Under the pieces are notes generated by a model. It had not been told where the DNA came from, ran no database searches, and saw only the letters and a program-made list of their open reading frames with translations. The position numbers and the translations under genes are program-made. Below are positions 23,970 through 35,967 of a stretch of DNA of 64,000 bases, one piece after another; positions within the stretch are counted from its first letter, which is position 1; each line of letters starts with the position of its first letter. The stretch is from Chaenocephalus aceratus (lineage: Eukaryota > Chordata > Actinopteri > Perciformes > Channichthyidae). The stretch lies in assembly GCA_023974075.1 (NCBI GenBank), contig CM043801.1, positions 33,475,699-33,539,698 of the forward strand, in the 5' to 3' direction.

Positions 23970-24985
23970 CAAGTCACCTTTCAAAAAACGTGGACCACCT
24001 AACTCCACAAATATCCCAAAACACATCGTTTTTCTAGAACAGATTATAAATCGCCTGAAAGTGGTACAAACAAGTGGCAACATGTGTGATGAAGGTGTTG
24101 CCCTGGGCTTTATCATGCAATAGAAAGAAACTTAAGCTCGTTCCATTGCGGAGATATTTCAGAAACAAGTCCTGTTTCTCGCTTGAGGCCAGGAAAAGGC
24201 TAGTCACTGTGACCTTTTTACCTGTGCTGGACTATGGGGATCTGGTCTATATGAATGCACCTGCCCATTGCCTGGTCAAGTTAGATGCTGTGTATCACAG
24301 TGCACTGAGATTTGTGACAAACTGTACAGCATTAACCCATCACTGTACCCTGTATGCAAGGGCTGGTTTGCCTTCACTAACTGTACGGAGCCTCAGTCAC
24401 TGGTACACTTTTATATACAAAGCCATGTTAGGGAAACTTCCATCTTATATCTGCTCCTTGATCTCACGGAGAATTGTAAGTGGCTACTGCCTGAGATCGC
24501 ATGCTGTGGTTTTATTAAATGTGCCAACTGCTAGGACTGTCTTAGGGAAGACAGCTTTTAGATGCGCAGCTCCTCTGTCTTGAATAGTCTGCAAATTAAA
24601 TGGAAACTGAACAATCTGGTGACACTAAATGTTTTTAAAGCTCGGTTGGATGCTACTCAATCGGAAGCTATTGGTACCTGTTCATGTGGATAATTTTGTA
24701 AATGATGCTGGATGATGTCCTTTTGTTGTTCTGTTTATGCTTTTATGTTTCATTTGGAACTACTTGAACAGGTCTCCCTTGGAAAAGAGATCAATGATCT
24801 CAATGGGATTTTATCTGTATAAATAAAGGTTTGAAATGAAATGAAATGAATTTCCGCGAGAGTGCGGAAAACTTAAATGTATTTATTTATTTCAAATGTG
24901 AAATGTTACCAATATACTCACGGACCACTAGGGGGCGCTCACGGACCACCAGTGGTCCGCGGACCACACTTTGAGAAGCACTGGT
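23970..24985 (-). mobile_element. hAT-like MITE in reverse orientation, split by a LINE
   Basis: The blocks 23970-24157 and 24850-24985 together match, in reverse complement, the MITE at 17942-18270 (GGACCACCTAACTCCACAAA, GCTCGTTCCATTGCGGAGAT, then TGGTCCGCGGACCACACTTT). A LINE fragment fills the gap. The outer left end is missing or diverged. Confidence 0.75.
24158..24849 (+). mobile_element. LINE ORF2 C-terminal fragment
   Basis: The plus strand encodes a non-LTR element C-terminus: LPVLDYGDLVYMNAP, then LDAVYHSALRFVTN, then WYTFIYKAMLGKLPSYI, with a frame break near 24575. A tail of AAATG units ends at 24849. It is inserted into a hAT-like MITE. Confidence 0.8.
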
Positions 24986-25990
24986 CTAAACCGATTGGCC
25001 AGATATACTAACATGCAGAACGTACGGTATGTTTGAAAAAGACTAACCATTTATCCAGTTCAAGCTGTCCTTTAAGATGTGACATCGCGCTCTGACTATT
25101 TCCCCTAAATTCGTGACAAACTATTACTTGTTCTTAAATTTGACCTCTTGCTGCTTGGTTGAAAATGATAGATGAAAAATAACTTTTTAAAAACAGTCAA
25201 ACAGCGAGGGACATTATACTGGTGAAAAAACTCTCAATTCTACACTGACTCCCCCCACTCAACGCAACAAGTCCCACCCCACTCAGCAAATCATCTAAAA
25301 CGAAGGACCCCACTAAGATGACCTGTTGAAAACTAGCCATGGATCTGAGAAAAACCAAGTCTGATGTAGCCTACCCTTATTATCACCAGGATAACGGATA
25401 TGGGCTGGATGGTACAAAGTAGGGGAGAGGATGCTTCCCGAAGAAGAGCTCCCCTCTATATCATACCCATGTAAGGTCTTTAGGACAAAAGAGGACCATG
25501 ATAACATGACATATGAAGAATATCTTTCTTTAAAAGATGGTATTATAGATAATCTTTATAGAAACAATATATCTCATACCACTCGCCAAGATCACAACGA
25601 CAATTAGCAGAAAAGAAAAGAAAAGTAAAGAAACCGAGAAAAAGAAAAATGAAAAGGAGAAGAAAAATGAAAAGCAAACGCGCAGAATGCGAATGAAAAG
25701 AAAAGGGGCAAAAGGACGGAAACGAAAAAGACAAAAAGAAGGGAAGGTGAAAAGAAAAGGGGACAAGGGTGTTTTATTTTTGCTTCATATATAGTAATAG
25801 TATTGTAAACTAAACATTTAAAGTGGTCCTGGAATCTTCATTTTCCGAAACATTCTCTAACATTACCGAAGAAATGAAAACAAACATCAAAAGTGTATCA
25901 TGTGCTCTCATTGTATGCTCTGTTTGTAGATGTAATGCATCTTTGTGTCGAAAACAGCATACACATGAATAATTTGACTGAAGTGAAAAA
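24986..25990. other. Unassigned, with purine-rich tract
   Basis: No gene was recognised. The plus strand of 25605-25765 is almost entirely A and G (AAAAGAAAAG-type), a low-complexity tract that gives spurious phenylalanine-rich reading frames on the other strand. Confidence 0.4.
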
Positions 25991-28720
25991 ACTCCATCAT
26001 GATATTTCCAGTAATATGGGGAATTCTAAGCTGGAGACGGTCCTGGGGATGCTACAATCAGTATAACGGCAGCTTCAGACGAATCTTCCACCGCTTCCAA
26101 TCGCTTCTCTGCCCATTAACTTTGAATGGGGATGACGTCACTTTGCCTCGCTTTTCGCCGAACTGCATTGTGGGGGAGCGAAGCGAAGATTTCCAGGATT
26201 TCAAAGTTGAGCAATGTTCAACTTTTGAAGCTGAGCTGGAAGCGTCAGCCAATAAAACACGTTGATGCAAATCTGACAGTAGAAGCGCTAGCCAATCAAA
26301 CACCGCGTGAAAGCAGGGAGAACCGGACCGCAGTTCATTTCCTCATATTCCAAACGAGAAATTACGGTAGCAAATCACCCGGTTCTTTACGACCAGAACT
26401 ATTAACGGGATACAAACCGGAGGAACCAGGCATGGAGGGAGGTGGCAGAGACAGTGAAGGGGAAACTGGTAGGTTTTCGCCTGTTTGGGGAGTTTATATT
26501 ATATATATTGCTCCCATAAAATCCCCGGGGTTTTTTGCTTGTATGTCGGGGTGGGAGATTCATGTGATTGGTTGTTGGTCGCGTTGCTCGCAAAAAAAAA
26601 TCCCCAAGCTTTCAGACACGCCCAGCGCCAAGATTTTCAAGATTGTTGAAAAGCTGCTGTGTGGACGTACCGTAACTATTGATTTTGGTGTGTGAAAAAA
26701 AAAAAAAGGTAAATAGACATTAAAAAAAAAAAAAAAAAAAAGTGGTATTTTGACATACTGATGTGTTTATTCAAAAAGCATACTAGCACACAAGCCTGTT
26801 TTTTTTGTGTTTTCAGTGATTTCTGTGTTTCTGTGGGGGTATATAATATGCACATTTCAATACACATTTATCCTACATCTTCCCTGTTATCCTCCCCTTG
26901 TTATAATGAAGACAACAGTGCATGTGAAGGACTGTAATACACATGTATCAGACACGCTCCCCTTGCTTTAATGAAGACAACAGTTTTTAAATGTAAAAAC
27001 ACTTTTTTAATTTTTTTTAAAAATGTCCTATTTACCTTTTTATTTTTTCACACTTAAAAAAGGGCTTCCCCTAGGAACACCATCCAAAGTAGCAACCAAC
27101 ACAGAAGAATATTTAATAGATTATAAACATTTAGTATGACATGTACAATATAATAAAAACATGAGAATACAGTAAAAAAAACGTCATACAAAAAGTCGAA
27201 ATATAATATATGTAGCAACATAAATGTAAATAATCAAAAGCTAAGGATAGAAAGTGCTATTTTGGTTCAGTATGACTGCAATCAATAAAGTAGCTCCACC
27301 AATCCTGGATCAGCCTCCAAGAATCAGCAGTCAGACTCTAATTAGTAATCAAGTCATTCCAAAGCGTCTGTCTTCTGTCCCTGACCCAACAGACCCTCAG
27401 TACAGTTACACCAAGGACGTCTGTTATGACTCACGTACTCCTCGGTTCAGTCATAAATAACTGCCTACATCCAGGGTTAAATTGGGTTATTTTTAAGTGG
27501 GTCGCATTTCAAAGTTAAGAGTACCAACTTGGTGTACTTTGAGATCAACTTTAACACGCACATGTTTCAACATGAATGATCATAACATATGATTCATTAG
27601 CATAAAGAAGACATCTGAAATTAAGGGGAAAACGGGGGGAGAAATTGCAAAAAATGTATGTATAAGAGGAAACGTGAGGTGGAGAAGAAGGAAGGGGGGA
27701 AGGAGAAAGCGGCCTGGTTTGGTCCGGCCCACTTAAACCGTGCTACAGTGGAAAAGCGCCATAAATGTGTTGCTGAACTTAGAGGAAAAATGCAGAAAAG
27801 TTAAATTAATTAAATTAAAATTGTTAAAACTCAAATGCATTGCACTGACTTTGTGGAAAACTTGAAAGTGAAATTTAAAACTGCATTTGCACTAATTATA
27901 GAAAGAAGTGCAGGCAAGGCACTCCACCTTAGCTGAAGTCACAAAGACTAAACATTTGGTTCCCTGTCGCGCAGAAGAACAAATCCGTCCAAATAACACC
28001 TGTCCGTTCATGTGACTTGATTACATTCCTTTCCAATTAGCCAGTTAGCAAACAACACCAAACAAACTCCAGATCAGGGACATGTTGCTCTGCTTCCCGT
28101 CGTATTACCTTTCCTCATCAGGGACAGGAACTTAGTGAATGTAGGTAAATGAAAAACACTTAGGAGGACTCAATACAGGTAAATAGCATCTCAACCAAGA
28201 ATCCAGGCTAATTAAAAAAGACTTTATCACTTGAGGACTTGTACTTGGTGATCGTCTCTCACCTGGGGGCCTGTCAAAGGGGACATTTGTCCCTCAAACA
28301 TTATTCTTTTCAACCGGACAGCGGACCTTTTGCTTCTTTAGAGAATCACAGAGCTCAGAAAAAGGAGAAGAGATGCCTTAAACAGAAACGCATGACATCT
28401 CTCTTTCTGTCCGTCTGTTACTGCTCTCACACCGAGCTGCAGTCGATACTCCAAGCTGTGGTCGGAGAGGTGAGTTATCAAACAAAAACCTCTGTCAAAG
28501 TGAAATCCATCCACTGTCTCACCATGAATACAAACAGCAAACATATTCTCGCGTTCATAATGGGTCCATCCCAACGCTTTGTTGCTTAGATGGATCTCAA
28601 AGGAAAGACATACGGACCAAGTGAGTTTTATAGGTAACAGGAACTTCTTTTCTCTGATACATCAGGGTTGATACTATAACTGTTGGTGCATTCAGCTTGG
28701 TTGCAATAACTATGAAAATG
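25991..28720. other. Unassigned, dispersed-repeat-like
   Basis: No gene was recognised. The part at 26080-26460 (AATGGGGATGACGTCACTTTG, CATTGTGGGG) resembles a DNA-transposon terminus in style. Poly-A runs occur at 26693-26707 and 26722-26741. The segment at 27060-27115 (CCTAGGAACACCATCCAAAG) recurs at 63157-63200, so it belongs to a dispersed repeat. Confidence 0.35.
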
Positions 28721-28726
28721 GCTGAT

Positions 28727-28856
28727 ACGAGCATTTCATTAGCCTAGCTTTAAAAACATGCAGAGGAATGAGATTGCCTCAGTTTCAGCAAGAATTGAAA
28801 CTGAGCAATCTCATTCCTCTGCATGTTTTTAAAGCTAGGCTAAATTAAATGCTCGT
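28727..28856. repeat. Long hairpin (60-bp arms, 10-bp loop)
   Basis: The left arm 28727-28786 and right arm 28797-28856 are reverse complements except for two or three single-base differences. Core of the arm is GCAGAGGAATGAGATTGCC. Confidence 0.85.
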
Positions 28857-28945
28857 GATACTATGGGCACTTGTAAATGTCTATAACTATGTAAATGTAT
28901 CCTGTAAATTATAATGTATGATGTCCTTTATTGTTCTCATTCATA
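28797..28945 (+). mobile_element. LINE 3' tail fragment
   Basis: ACTGAGCAATCTCATTCC, then GTTTTTAAAGCTAGGCTAAA and ATGATGTCCTTTATTGTTCT parallel the LINE end at 24605-24735. Its first 60 bases are also present inverted just upstream, forming the hairpin. Confidence 0.5.
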
Positions 28946-28954
28946 AACTCAATG

Positions 28955-29720
28955 TCTCACTATGGGATGCGCCTCATCGCGGAGCAAACAGAAGCATCAA
29001 TCTCATTACGCCAATCCTGATTGGCTGGTGATCTTGACGTCAGCGTCAGGGGAAATCACCCCCTATAAGTAGCTTGCGCCACGACGCATGCGTCATTCAA
29101 ACACCTCTTCTCGCTTCAGAGCACATCTCACAGTAGCCGGGCAAGCTTCACTGTCCACAGACTGAACCCAAATATCCATTTAGGTCGACGGGCGCTAGCC
29201 GGCTACTCCTTCTGCTTCGCAGGAAGACGGTAGTACTAACGCCATTAGTACTTAAAAATCGACCTCGCCCTTCTCTACGAGAAAGTAAGGTAGGTCCGAT
29301 TTTTTCAAGCTAGCAGCACACCTGTTGCTAGCTCGCTCCCTCTCTACCGACACCACGGTAGCGAGGAAGTTTTCCTTTTCTCTTCCCCACGGAGGGGAAA
29401 AGGATTAAAAAAGGAGCATACTGCCACACCAGTCAGTATTCTCCGGGAATAAAAGACCCACACCGTCCTTTTTCTCCGGATTAAGGACAGGGTGGTAATA
29501 TCTTTTTCTCCAGTCCCACCTGTCGAGCGGGCCCTCTCCACGCCACGAGGCGACAAAGATGGACGCCCCTCTCCCTCACACCAGAGGAGTCAGGGACTCG
29601 GTGGCTCGACTCTGCGGCTGCGGGTTGAAGATCTCGGGCACAGACACACACCAGGTCTGTTCGTCCTGCCTCGGGCTGGAACACGCATGGGAAATTACAA
29701 TTCTGCCGTCCGTCCTATAG
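28955..29720 (+). mobile_element. DIRS-like retrotransposon 5' fragment
   Basis: A GC-rich leader with CCCCCTATAAGTAGC precedes an open frame from 29559 (MDAPLPHTRGVRDSV) with the spaced motif CGCGLKISGTDTHQVC then CLGLEHA. In my recollection a CxxC, DxHxxC and CLGxEHA pattern marks the start of DIRS-type gag proteins. The frame stops near 29721, so it is truncated. Class is an inference. Confidence 0.55.
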
Positions 29721-29838
29721 GTAAAGCCTACCCCAGGCGACACCCCTGGTGTGAAAGTAAAACAAATGAAGCTCAGGAACAATTTTACCATTTATTTGTA
29801 TTGGAGAAGCTCAGACAGACTCTGTTTAGAGTTTGAAG

Positions 29839-32800
29839 CTAATTACTGTTGATTGCATTTCCGTGTTCGTCCACTTCCTGCGTGATGGTCACCACCCTGG
29901 TGCTCGTTATGGTCTTGGTAGTGGTGACGGGGCTGGGAAAGAACATAATTCAGTTATTACAGCTTTATTTGTTACTTATTTATTTTTCTTTAGCTCATGT
30001 TAGCCTGCAAACACGCTCAACTCAGCTACATTTTGTGTTTACTGATAATAAGCTACTTTAGCATGCTAACACTTATTTCAGATGACTAACAGTATGTTTC
30101 CTAATGATTAACTCACGTCAGCAATGCATGCCCACAGTAACCTCAGATGCACCCTGTGATTTCTAAAAACTGGCTGATGTTAGCATTCTAACAATGAACT
30201 TAGATTGTGAGTGGGGACAACTTTTCCTTGGGCTCACCTCTCTCCGTCCAGCAGCCTCCTGTACTCGGCGATCTCCAGCTCCAGTCTGGTCTTGATGTCC
30301 AGCAGCATCTGGTACTGCTGTCCCTGCCTCTCCATTCGCCCCTCAGCTGGCCCAGCAGATTCTCCAGAGCCTGCACCTGCCTCTGGTAACCTTCCAGCAT
30401 GACGGAGTAGCGGCTCTGGGTCTCAGCCAGAGACATCTCCACAGCTCCTTTCTGTTCAGGAGGAAGAGGGGGGACTCACTTAACACTTATCTCCTCAAAC
30501 CGTCAGAACAGAGGGAAAACTTGTTAGACATCCATTTTCATGATTTTCTAAACTTTAAATATACCAGGTATATCTTTAATATTAGATGTAAATAGTGCAC
30601 CTTGCTGATCTGCGCCTGCAGTTTGATCTCCAGACTCTGCGCTGATCGTCTGACCTCTCCAATCTCAGACTTGGTGGTGTGCAGCGTCTCAGTGCTCACA
30701 GAAACCTCTTGGTTCAGCTCGGCTGTCTGTGAGGAAAAGTTTGTTATTAAAGTTATGATCATGTACTTTGAAGAAAACGTTTTCAAACTAAAAACACTCA
30801 GAGAAATCATAAAATAAAATAGAAATAAAAAAATGTTGAAACATAAGTGACTTTGATATTATGTTTAAAAAATTTAAACGTGAAAGAAAATCTTAAAAAT
30901 GAAAGAACTGAACTACTATGAAAGAACGAAACAAAATAATAAAATATAAAAGTGAAAAAACTAAACAAATTGTTGATACACTTTAAACAGGAAGTCCTGG
31001 TGGTGTAAGATGAGCTCTCACCTTGGTTTGGAACCAGGACTCCAGGTCTTTGCGGTTCTTTGAGGCCACGGTCTCGTAGTGTTCTCTGATTTGGGCGATG
31101 ACGGCGGACAGGTCCTCCTGAGGAGCGGCGTCCACCTCCACGTTCACCTGACCTCCAATCTGCTGCCGCTGAACCAGCAGGTCCTGCAGGAAAACGGCAC
31201 TTTAGACTTGTGTCTTTTAACATTTTAAATGCTATTTCTGTGTCGCTTCAGGGTCTCACCTCCTCGTGGGTCCTCTTCATGCTGATCAGGTCATCCGTCA
31301 GAGCCTCGATCTGCATCTCAATGTCGGCGCGGCTCAGGGTCAGCCCATCCAGGACCTTCCTCAGCCCGGTGATGTCGGCCTCCACCGACTGCCGCATGGC
31401 CAGCTCGTTCTCATACCTGCAGCACAGCAGAGTTTAACATTTAGACAGATTAAATCAGGTTGTATTATGCTTAGTGTTGAAGGAAAAAGAGTCTCTCACT
31501 CACTTCATCTTGAAGTCCTCGGCGGCCAGCTGGGCGTTATCGATGGCGAGGACAAGGGCGGCGTTTCCACGAGCAGCGAACTTTATCTGAGAGATCCAAA
31601 AGTAAGAAAAATGTTCATCTTAAAGATATGTATACAAAAATGTAAATATATTAAATTGTATTTTTTTAAAGTAGAATCTGTATTACAGAAAACAAAACTT
31701 AGTCTCAATTATTACAAACCCTTATTCTCTGAAAAATGTGAACTTATAAAGACAATATTGGTCAGAAAATAAGAAGTTATAATAACTTAACATTTTAAAC
31801 CCTCCCAAAAATTGAAAAGAAAATCTTAAAATGTTCCAAAGTAAAATGTGTTAATTTCTTTCAATACTAAACAGTATTTATGAAAAAAGGTGATATAATA
31901 TACCAACCCAGTCGTGTAATAACTACGTTGGTCCACAACGTAGGACGTAGTATTTCTACAAAAACGCCTCTGAAATTGTAGGATCCCTACGTTTTTTTTT
32001 CACCATTCATTCCAATGGCTCGTCTATGTCACGTGATCTTCACATTTCTCACTGCAGAAAAAAAAAACATGGCCGAACTTCGTTTTATTCTCGGTGTAAA
32101 ATGCCTATTTAAAGTTACTTTGACCATTAAAATGCGTTGTTATTTCAGATTATGTGTGCAGTGGATATACATGATCTTTAGTTTGCTAGTTATTACGAAG
32201 ATTACTTCAGGAAATTGTGTCGATACGTTTTCATTGTTACCAAGGTGGTTGCTAGGTATGCTGCTAGCGATATTATTTCTGTTATGTTGTGTAACAGTTT
32301 AATGGTGTAATCTTTATTGCTACCCCCTTCCCCGTCAAAGTATAGTGTTGGTCCACAGCGCAAACGTATTAGTTTAACAAAATCCGCATCTAAAATGGTG
32401 CAGAAACGTTATTTTCCCCTGTGCAATTCCAGTCTCACATCACATCGTCATTAACAAATACCGGAAACAGACCGAAAACACTTTATTCCGAGTGTTCTTG
32501 CTTTTCTCTTTGAAAGTCATCACATAACGGCATTGTAATACACGGTTCGGCTGCATTAAATATTACATATCTGCCGTAGTTCTGTATTTATAGCCCTGAT
32601 GAGAAGACAAACATGAGGAACTGAAAACGTGACGTGGATCATAAATATATCAGCCATTAAACAACATCTTACATTTCTTTTCACACAATACGTCTCCTTG
32701 CAGTATCAACACTAATTCGGCTCACTTTTATATTTGATCCAATTGGTAGATAGGCTGTATTTACACCATAAAGGTGCACAGCTGATATAAAGGGACACCT

Positions 32801-35211
32801 AGTGGTTAAACATGTTATTGAATTTCATTATTTTTATTAGAGATATTAATAGAATCCCTATAAAGTAATTCATTACTCGTTATTCTCTACTAATAGTTAA
32901 TTAAAGACTGTATGTAATGACTATTTTGCACATCCCTTTCAAGATTTCAAGATTTTCTAAGGTTTATTGACATATCATATTCACAAACGGTGTAGTTATG
33001 CAATGAATGAAAAACTTTGTGCATACCTCCAGCAATGTTAACTATGTTGAAGCACTTATTTTAACTGATATTATACATATGTATTACTCTTATAAAGATG
33101 TATGTAGATAGTATAAGAAATGTGCAGAATACGACAGTTTAATGGTGGAGGTACACAAATATTGAAAGATGTCTTGTGATGCACTGTTGAGGAACCTGCG
33201 ACCAAAGTTTTTCATCTTGTCAGGTATTGAATAATCAATAAATAAAGAACACAGAATTATTAGATATAAAACACAGAATTTGTGTCATTATACTAAATGA
33301 TTTACAAATAAACACCACTGAATATTTACAACTATACACATGCTGATGTAACGCAAATGTTTCCAACTTGGGATCAATAAAGTATATCTTATCTTAAGCT
33401 GATCGATGGCTACTGCCATATTTGCAAAATGTGCCTCTGAACCTTGACAAGTGCATGTTTCAGGCTTATCAATTAATGTAATGTAATGTTATCACAGGGG
33501 TCACACACATAAGACCAGCTGTTAAATAAAGCTCTTCTGACCTTAGCTGTCGTGTGGGTATATATATTAATGCTGCCCATTATGGGCACAAGCAATTTTC
33601 ACCCATTTATTAATTATATGTTTTAAATGTGAGTGTTTCCTGTCCCCTAAACCTCCAGGGATGTACACAGTTTAATACTGGCAACTTCTTATTATGGGAA
33701 ATACGAAAACGTCTTTTAAAACTACAACTCCCAGTAGAGACGTGCCATAGATAGAGAACATGTTGCGAAACACAATAGCCAGCATGTGTAGTTCTGGGGA
33801 CGGGGTGGGGGAGGGGGGGGGCGCGGTGGACCCGTTCAAATCCAGTTTTGGACAGTCTGCCGTGGTTCCATCTCATTTCAAGTGCTGTTCGACGCTCTGC
33901 ACACTCTCCAATCACAGAGCTTGAGGACTGTCACGGGGTTTGTCAAGCGAAGCGGAGAGAATACTTACTTCCGGGTGTAATATTCTGTAAAGCAAATGAG
34001 CTGCTCCGACCCTCGGTCCTGACGGACTCCAACTTGTGTTTATTAATCAAACAAATAAATAAACACAAGGATAATTAATGTAGTGTTATTGTTGAGTAAA
34101 TGGAGAATTGCACAGGGGAAAATAACGTATCTATGCCACAATTTTAGATGCGGATTTTGTTAAACTAATACGTTTGCGCTGTGGACCAACACTATACTTT
34201 GACGGGGAAGGGGGTAGCAATAAAGATAACACCATTAAACAGTTACACAACATAACAGAAATAATATCAATAGCAGCGTCCCTAGCAACCACCTTGGTGA
34301 CAATGAAAACGTTGTATAGACACAATTTCCTGAAGTAATCTTCGTAAATAACTACAAACTAAAGATCATGTACATCCACTGCACACATAATCTGAAATAA
34401 CAACTCATATTTCTCGCATCAAATGACATCAAAACGCATTTTAATGGCCAAAGTAACTTTAAATAGGCATTTTACACCGAGAATAAAACGAAGTTCGGCC
34501 ATGTTTTTTTTTCTGCAGGGAGAAATGTGAAGATCACGTGACAGAGACGCCAGCCATTGGAATGAATGGTGAAAAAAATGTGGATCTTACAATTTCAGAG
34601 GCGTTTTTGTAGAAATACCACGTCCTACGTTGTGGACCAACGTAGTTATTACACGTTTTTTTGTAAGTATGAGACTGGGTTGAATATACTGTATATCTAA
34701 TAGTTTTTCTTGTTACTCATCTTTCTTCACTACAAGTTTTTATCTTGTTATTTTTATGATTTCGATGTTGTTTCCAAAGCCTTCTTTGCATTGCTTGGCA
34801 CCTTTTCCCTTTGCGTTGTACTTATTTTCTAAACTTTATATATCTCACCTTGTCCTGCTGGTCTATGATGGTGGCCCTGAAGGCGGAGGAGTCGTGGGCG
34901 TCAGGTCGGCTCTTGCTCTCCAGGAAAAGTCTGATCTTCAGCTCCAGCTCTCCGTTGGCCTTCTCCATGCTGTGCACCTTGTCCAGGTATGTGGCCAGGC
35001 GGTCGTTGAGGTTGTGCATGGTGGCCTTCTCGTTGGCGGACACGTCCACGCAGTCGGTCAGGTTGAAGGACCTGCCAGCGGAGAACGACGAGTTGGCCTG
35101 GGAGACACGGACTCCGGACCCTCCGGCTCCTCCGTACACACTGCCGGCCCCCATGCTGCCGACGCGGCGGGAGGAGGACATGTTGTTGATGCTGCGGTTG
35201 CTGGAGAACAT
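29839..35211 (-). pseudogene. Type I keratin, frame broken once in exon 6
   Basis: Seven exons on the minus strand: 35211-34849, 31586-31504, 31416-31260, 31183-31022, 30726-30601, 30451-30238, 29932-29839. Exons 2-5 are 83, 157, 162 and 126 bp, the exact lengths typical of type I keratins. Exon 1 gives head [20 protein letters not shown] and helix-initiation motif [19 protein letters not shown]. Exon 6 contains the helix-termination motif [12 protein letters not shown], and exon 7 a tail ending GNAINSN. Known role: obligate heterodimer with type II keratin in epithelial intermediate filaments. Relative to the coil consensus, one base is missing near 30336 (before MERQGQQYQ), shifting the frame. 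All splice sites are intact, so a sequencing error or very young mutation is plausible. Intron 1 carries a 2.8-kb mobile element. Which keratin is not resolved. Confidence 0.88.
31904..34682. mobile_element. Element with roughly 500-600-bp inverted terminal repeats in keratin intron 1
   Basis: The left arm (31904-about 32460) is repeated inverted at about 34110-34682. Both ends read CAACCCAGTC inward, followed by GTGTAATAACTACGTTGGTCC, and are flanked by AATATAC at 31897-31903 and 34683-34689. No transposase was recognised in the centre, which holds further repeat-like sequence, including a LINE-like tail near 33360-33400. Superfamily undecided. Confidence 0.8.
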
Positions 35212-35620
35212 GGCTGAGTGTCGGTTGGTGGTCGGCTCTGAGCTGCTGGGGCCACGGGCTCCTTTTATGAGGCTGGACAGGGGTTGGGCAGGGACCACTG
35301 TGAAGCCCCGAGGCCCCTCAGAGCAAACCGGTCTGGGCTGAGCGGGCGGTGTCCAGCAGGGCGGGGGCATATCCAGAATGTCCTCAAGGGCTTCAGGGGC
35401 CTCAGGGGCCTCAGGGGCCTCAGGGGCCTCAGGGGCCTGCAAGCAGCATGAGGGGCCCGAAGGCTGTCTATACCAGACGGGCCAGTCCTGCCAGTCCACA
35501 CAGAGACATCCAGCCACACCACACACACCTTCAAAAGCAGGAATTCTGCTGCAATTATGAAGGTGGGACTCATTTCCATATTTTGTACGTGTCTCATGTT
35601 AAAATTGGCCATTAAAACTT
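35212..35620 (-). promoter_or_regulatory. Keratin 5' flank with 9-bp minisatellite
   Basis: A tandem GGGGCCTCA repeat (about five units, 35392-35438) lies 180-230 bp upstream of the keratin start. On the minus strand it is open in the keratin frame and would encode EAP repeats if translation began at 35526, but keratin similarity begins only at the methionine at 35211. Promoter function is inferred. Confidence 0.45.
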
Positions 35621-35967
35621 AAAAATACAACAGGATAAAGAGTTTGGCGCAGAGCAGAGAGGATTAGGGGATCAACACAATCTCACACTATTTTTATATT
35701 TGAATTCATTAATAGTTATTCACTCTTGATAATTTCTTTAAATGCTGTTATCAGTTTCTAAAATATAGAAGTGTGTCTTTTCTCTGTTTTATATCATTAA
35801 AGTGAATATTTGTGAGTATGGACCTTTATATATACAGTCTATGGTATGGACCTATAGACTCTTGGAGACTGAGATGGATATTTCTCACACATTTCTGGCA
35901 TTTTATACACCAAACATTTGATATAGAAATGAATCCAGAGATAATTAAATGAGGATTGTAATCGATA

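Noticed and set aside
25530..25766. Phenylalanine-rich minus-strand frames
   Set aside because: Products of an A/G-only tract, not real membrane proteins.
29492..29836. 114-codon plus-strand frame
   Set aside because: The DIRS-like frame from 29559 in another phase is the meaningful one; the end overlaps the keratin tail exon on the opposite strand.
34756..35341. Long plus-strand frames over keratin exon 1
   Set aside because: Shadows of the minus-strand keratin coding exon.
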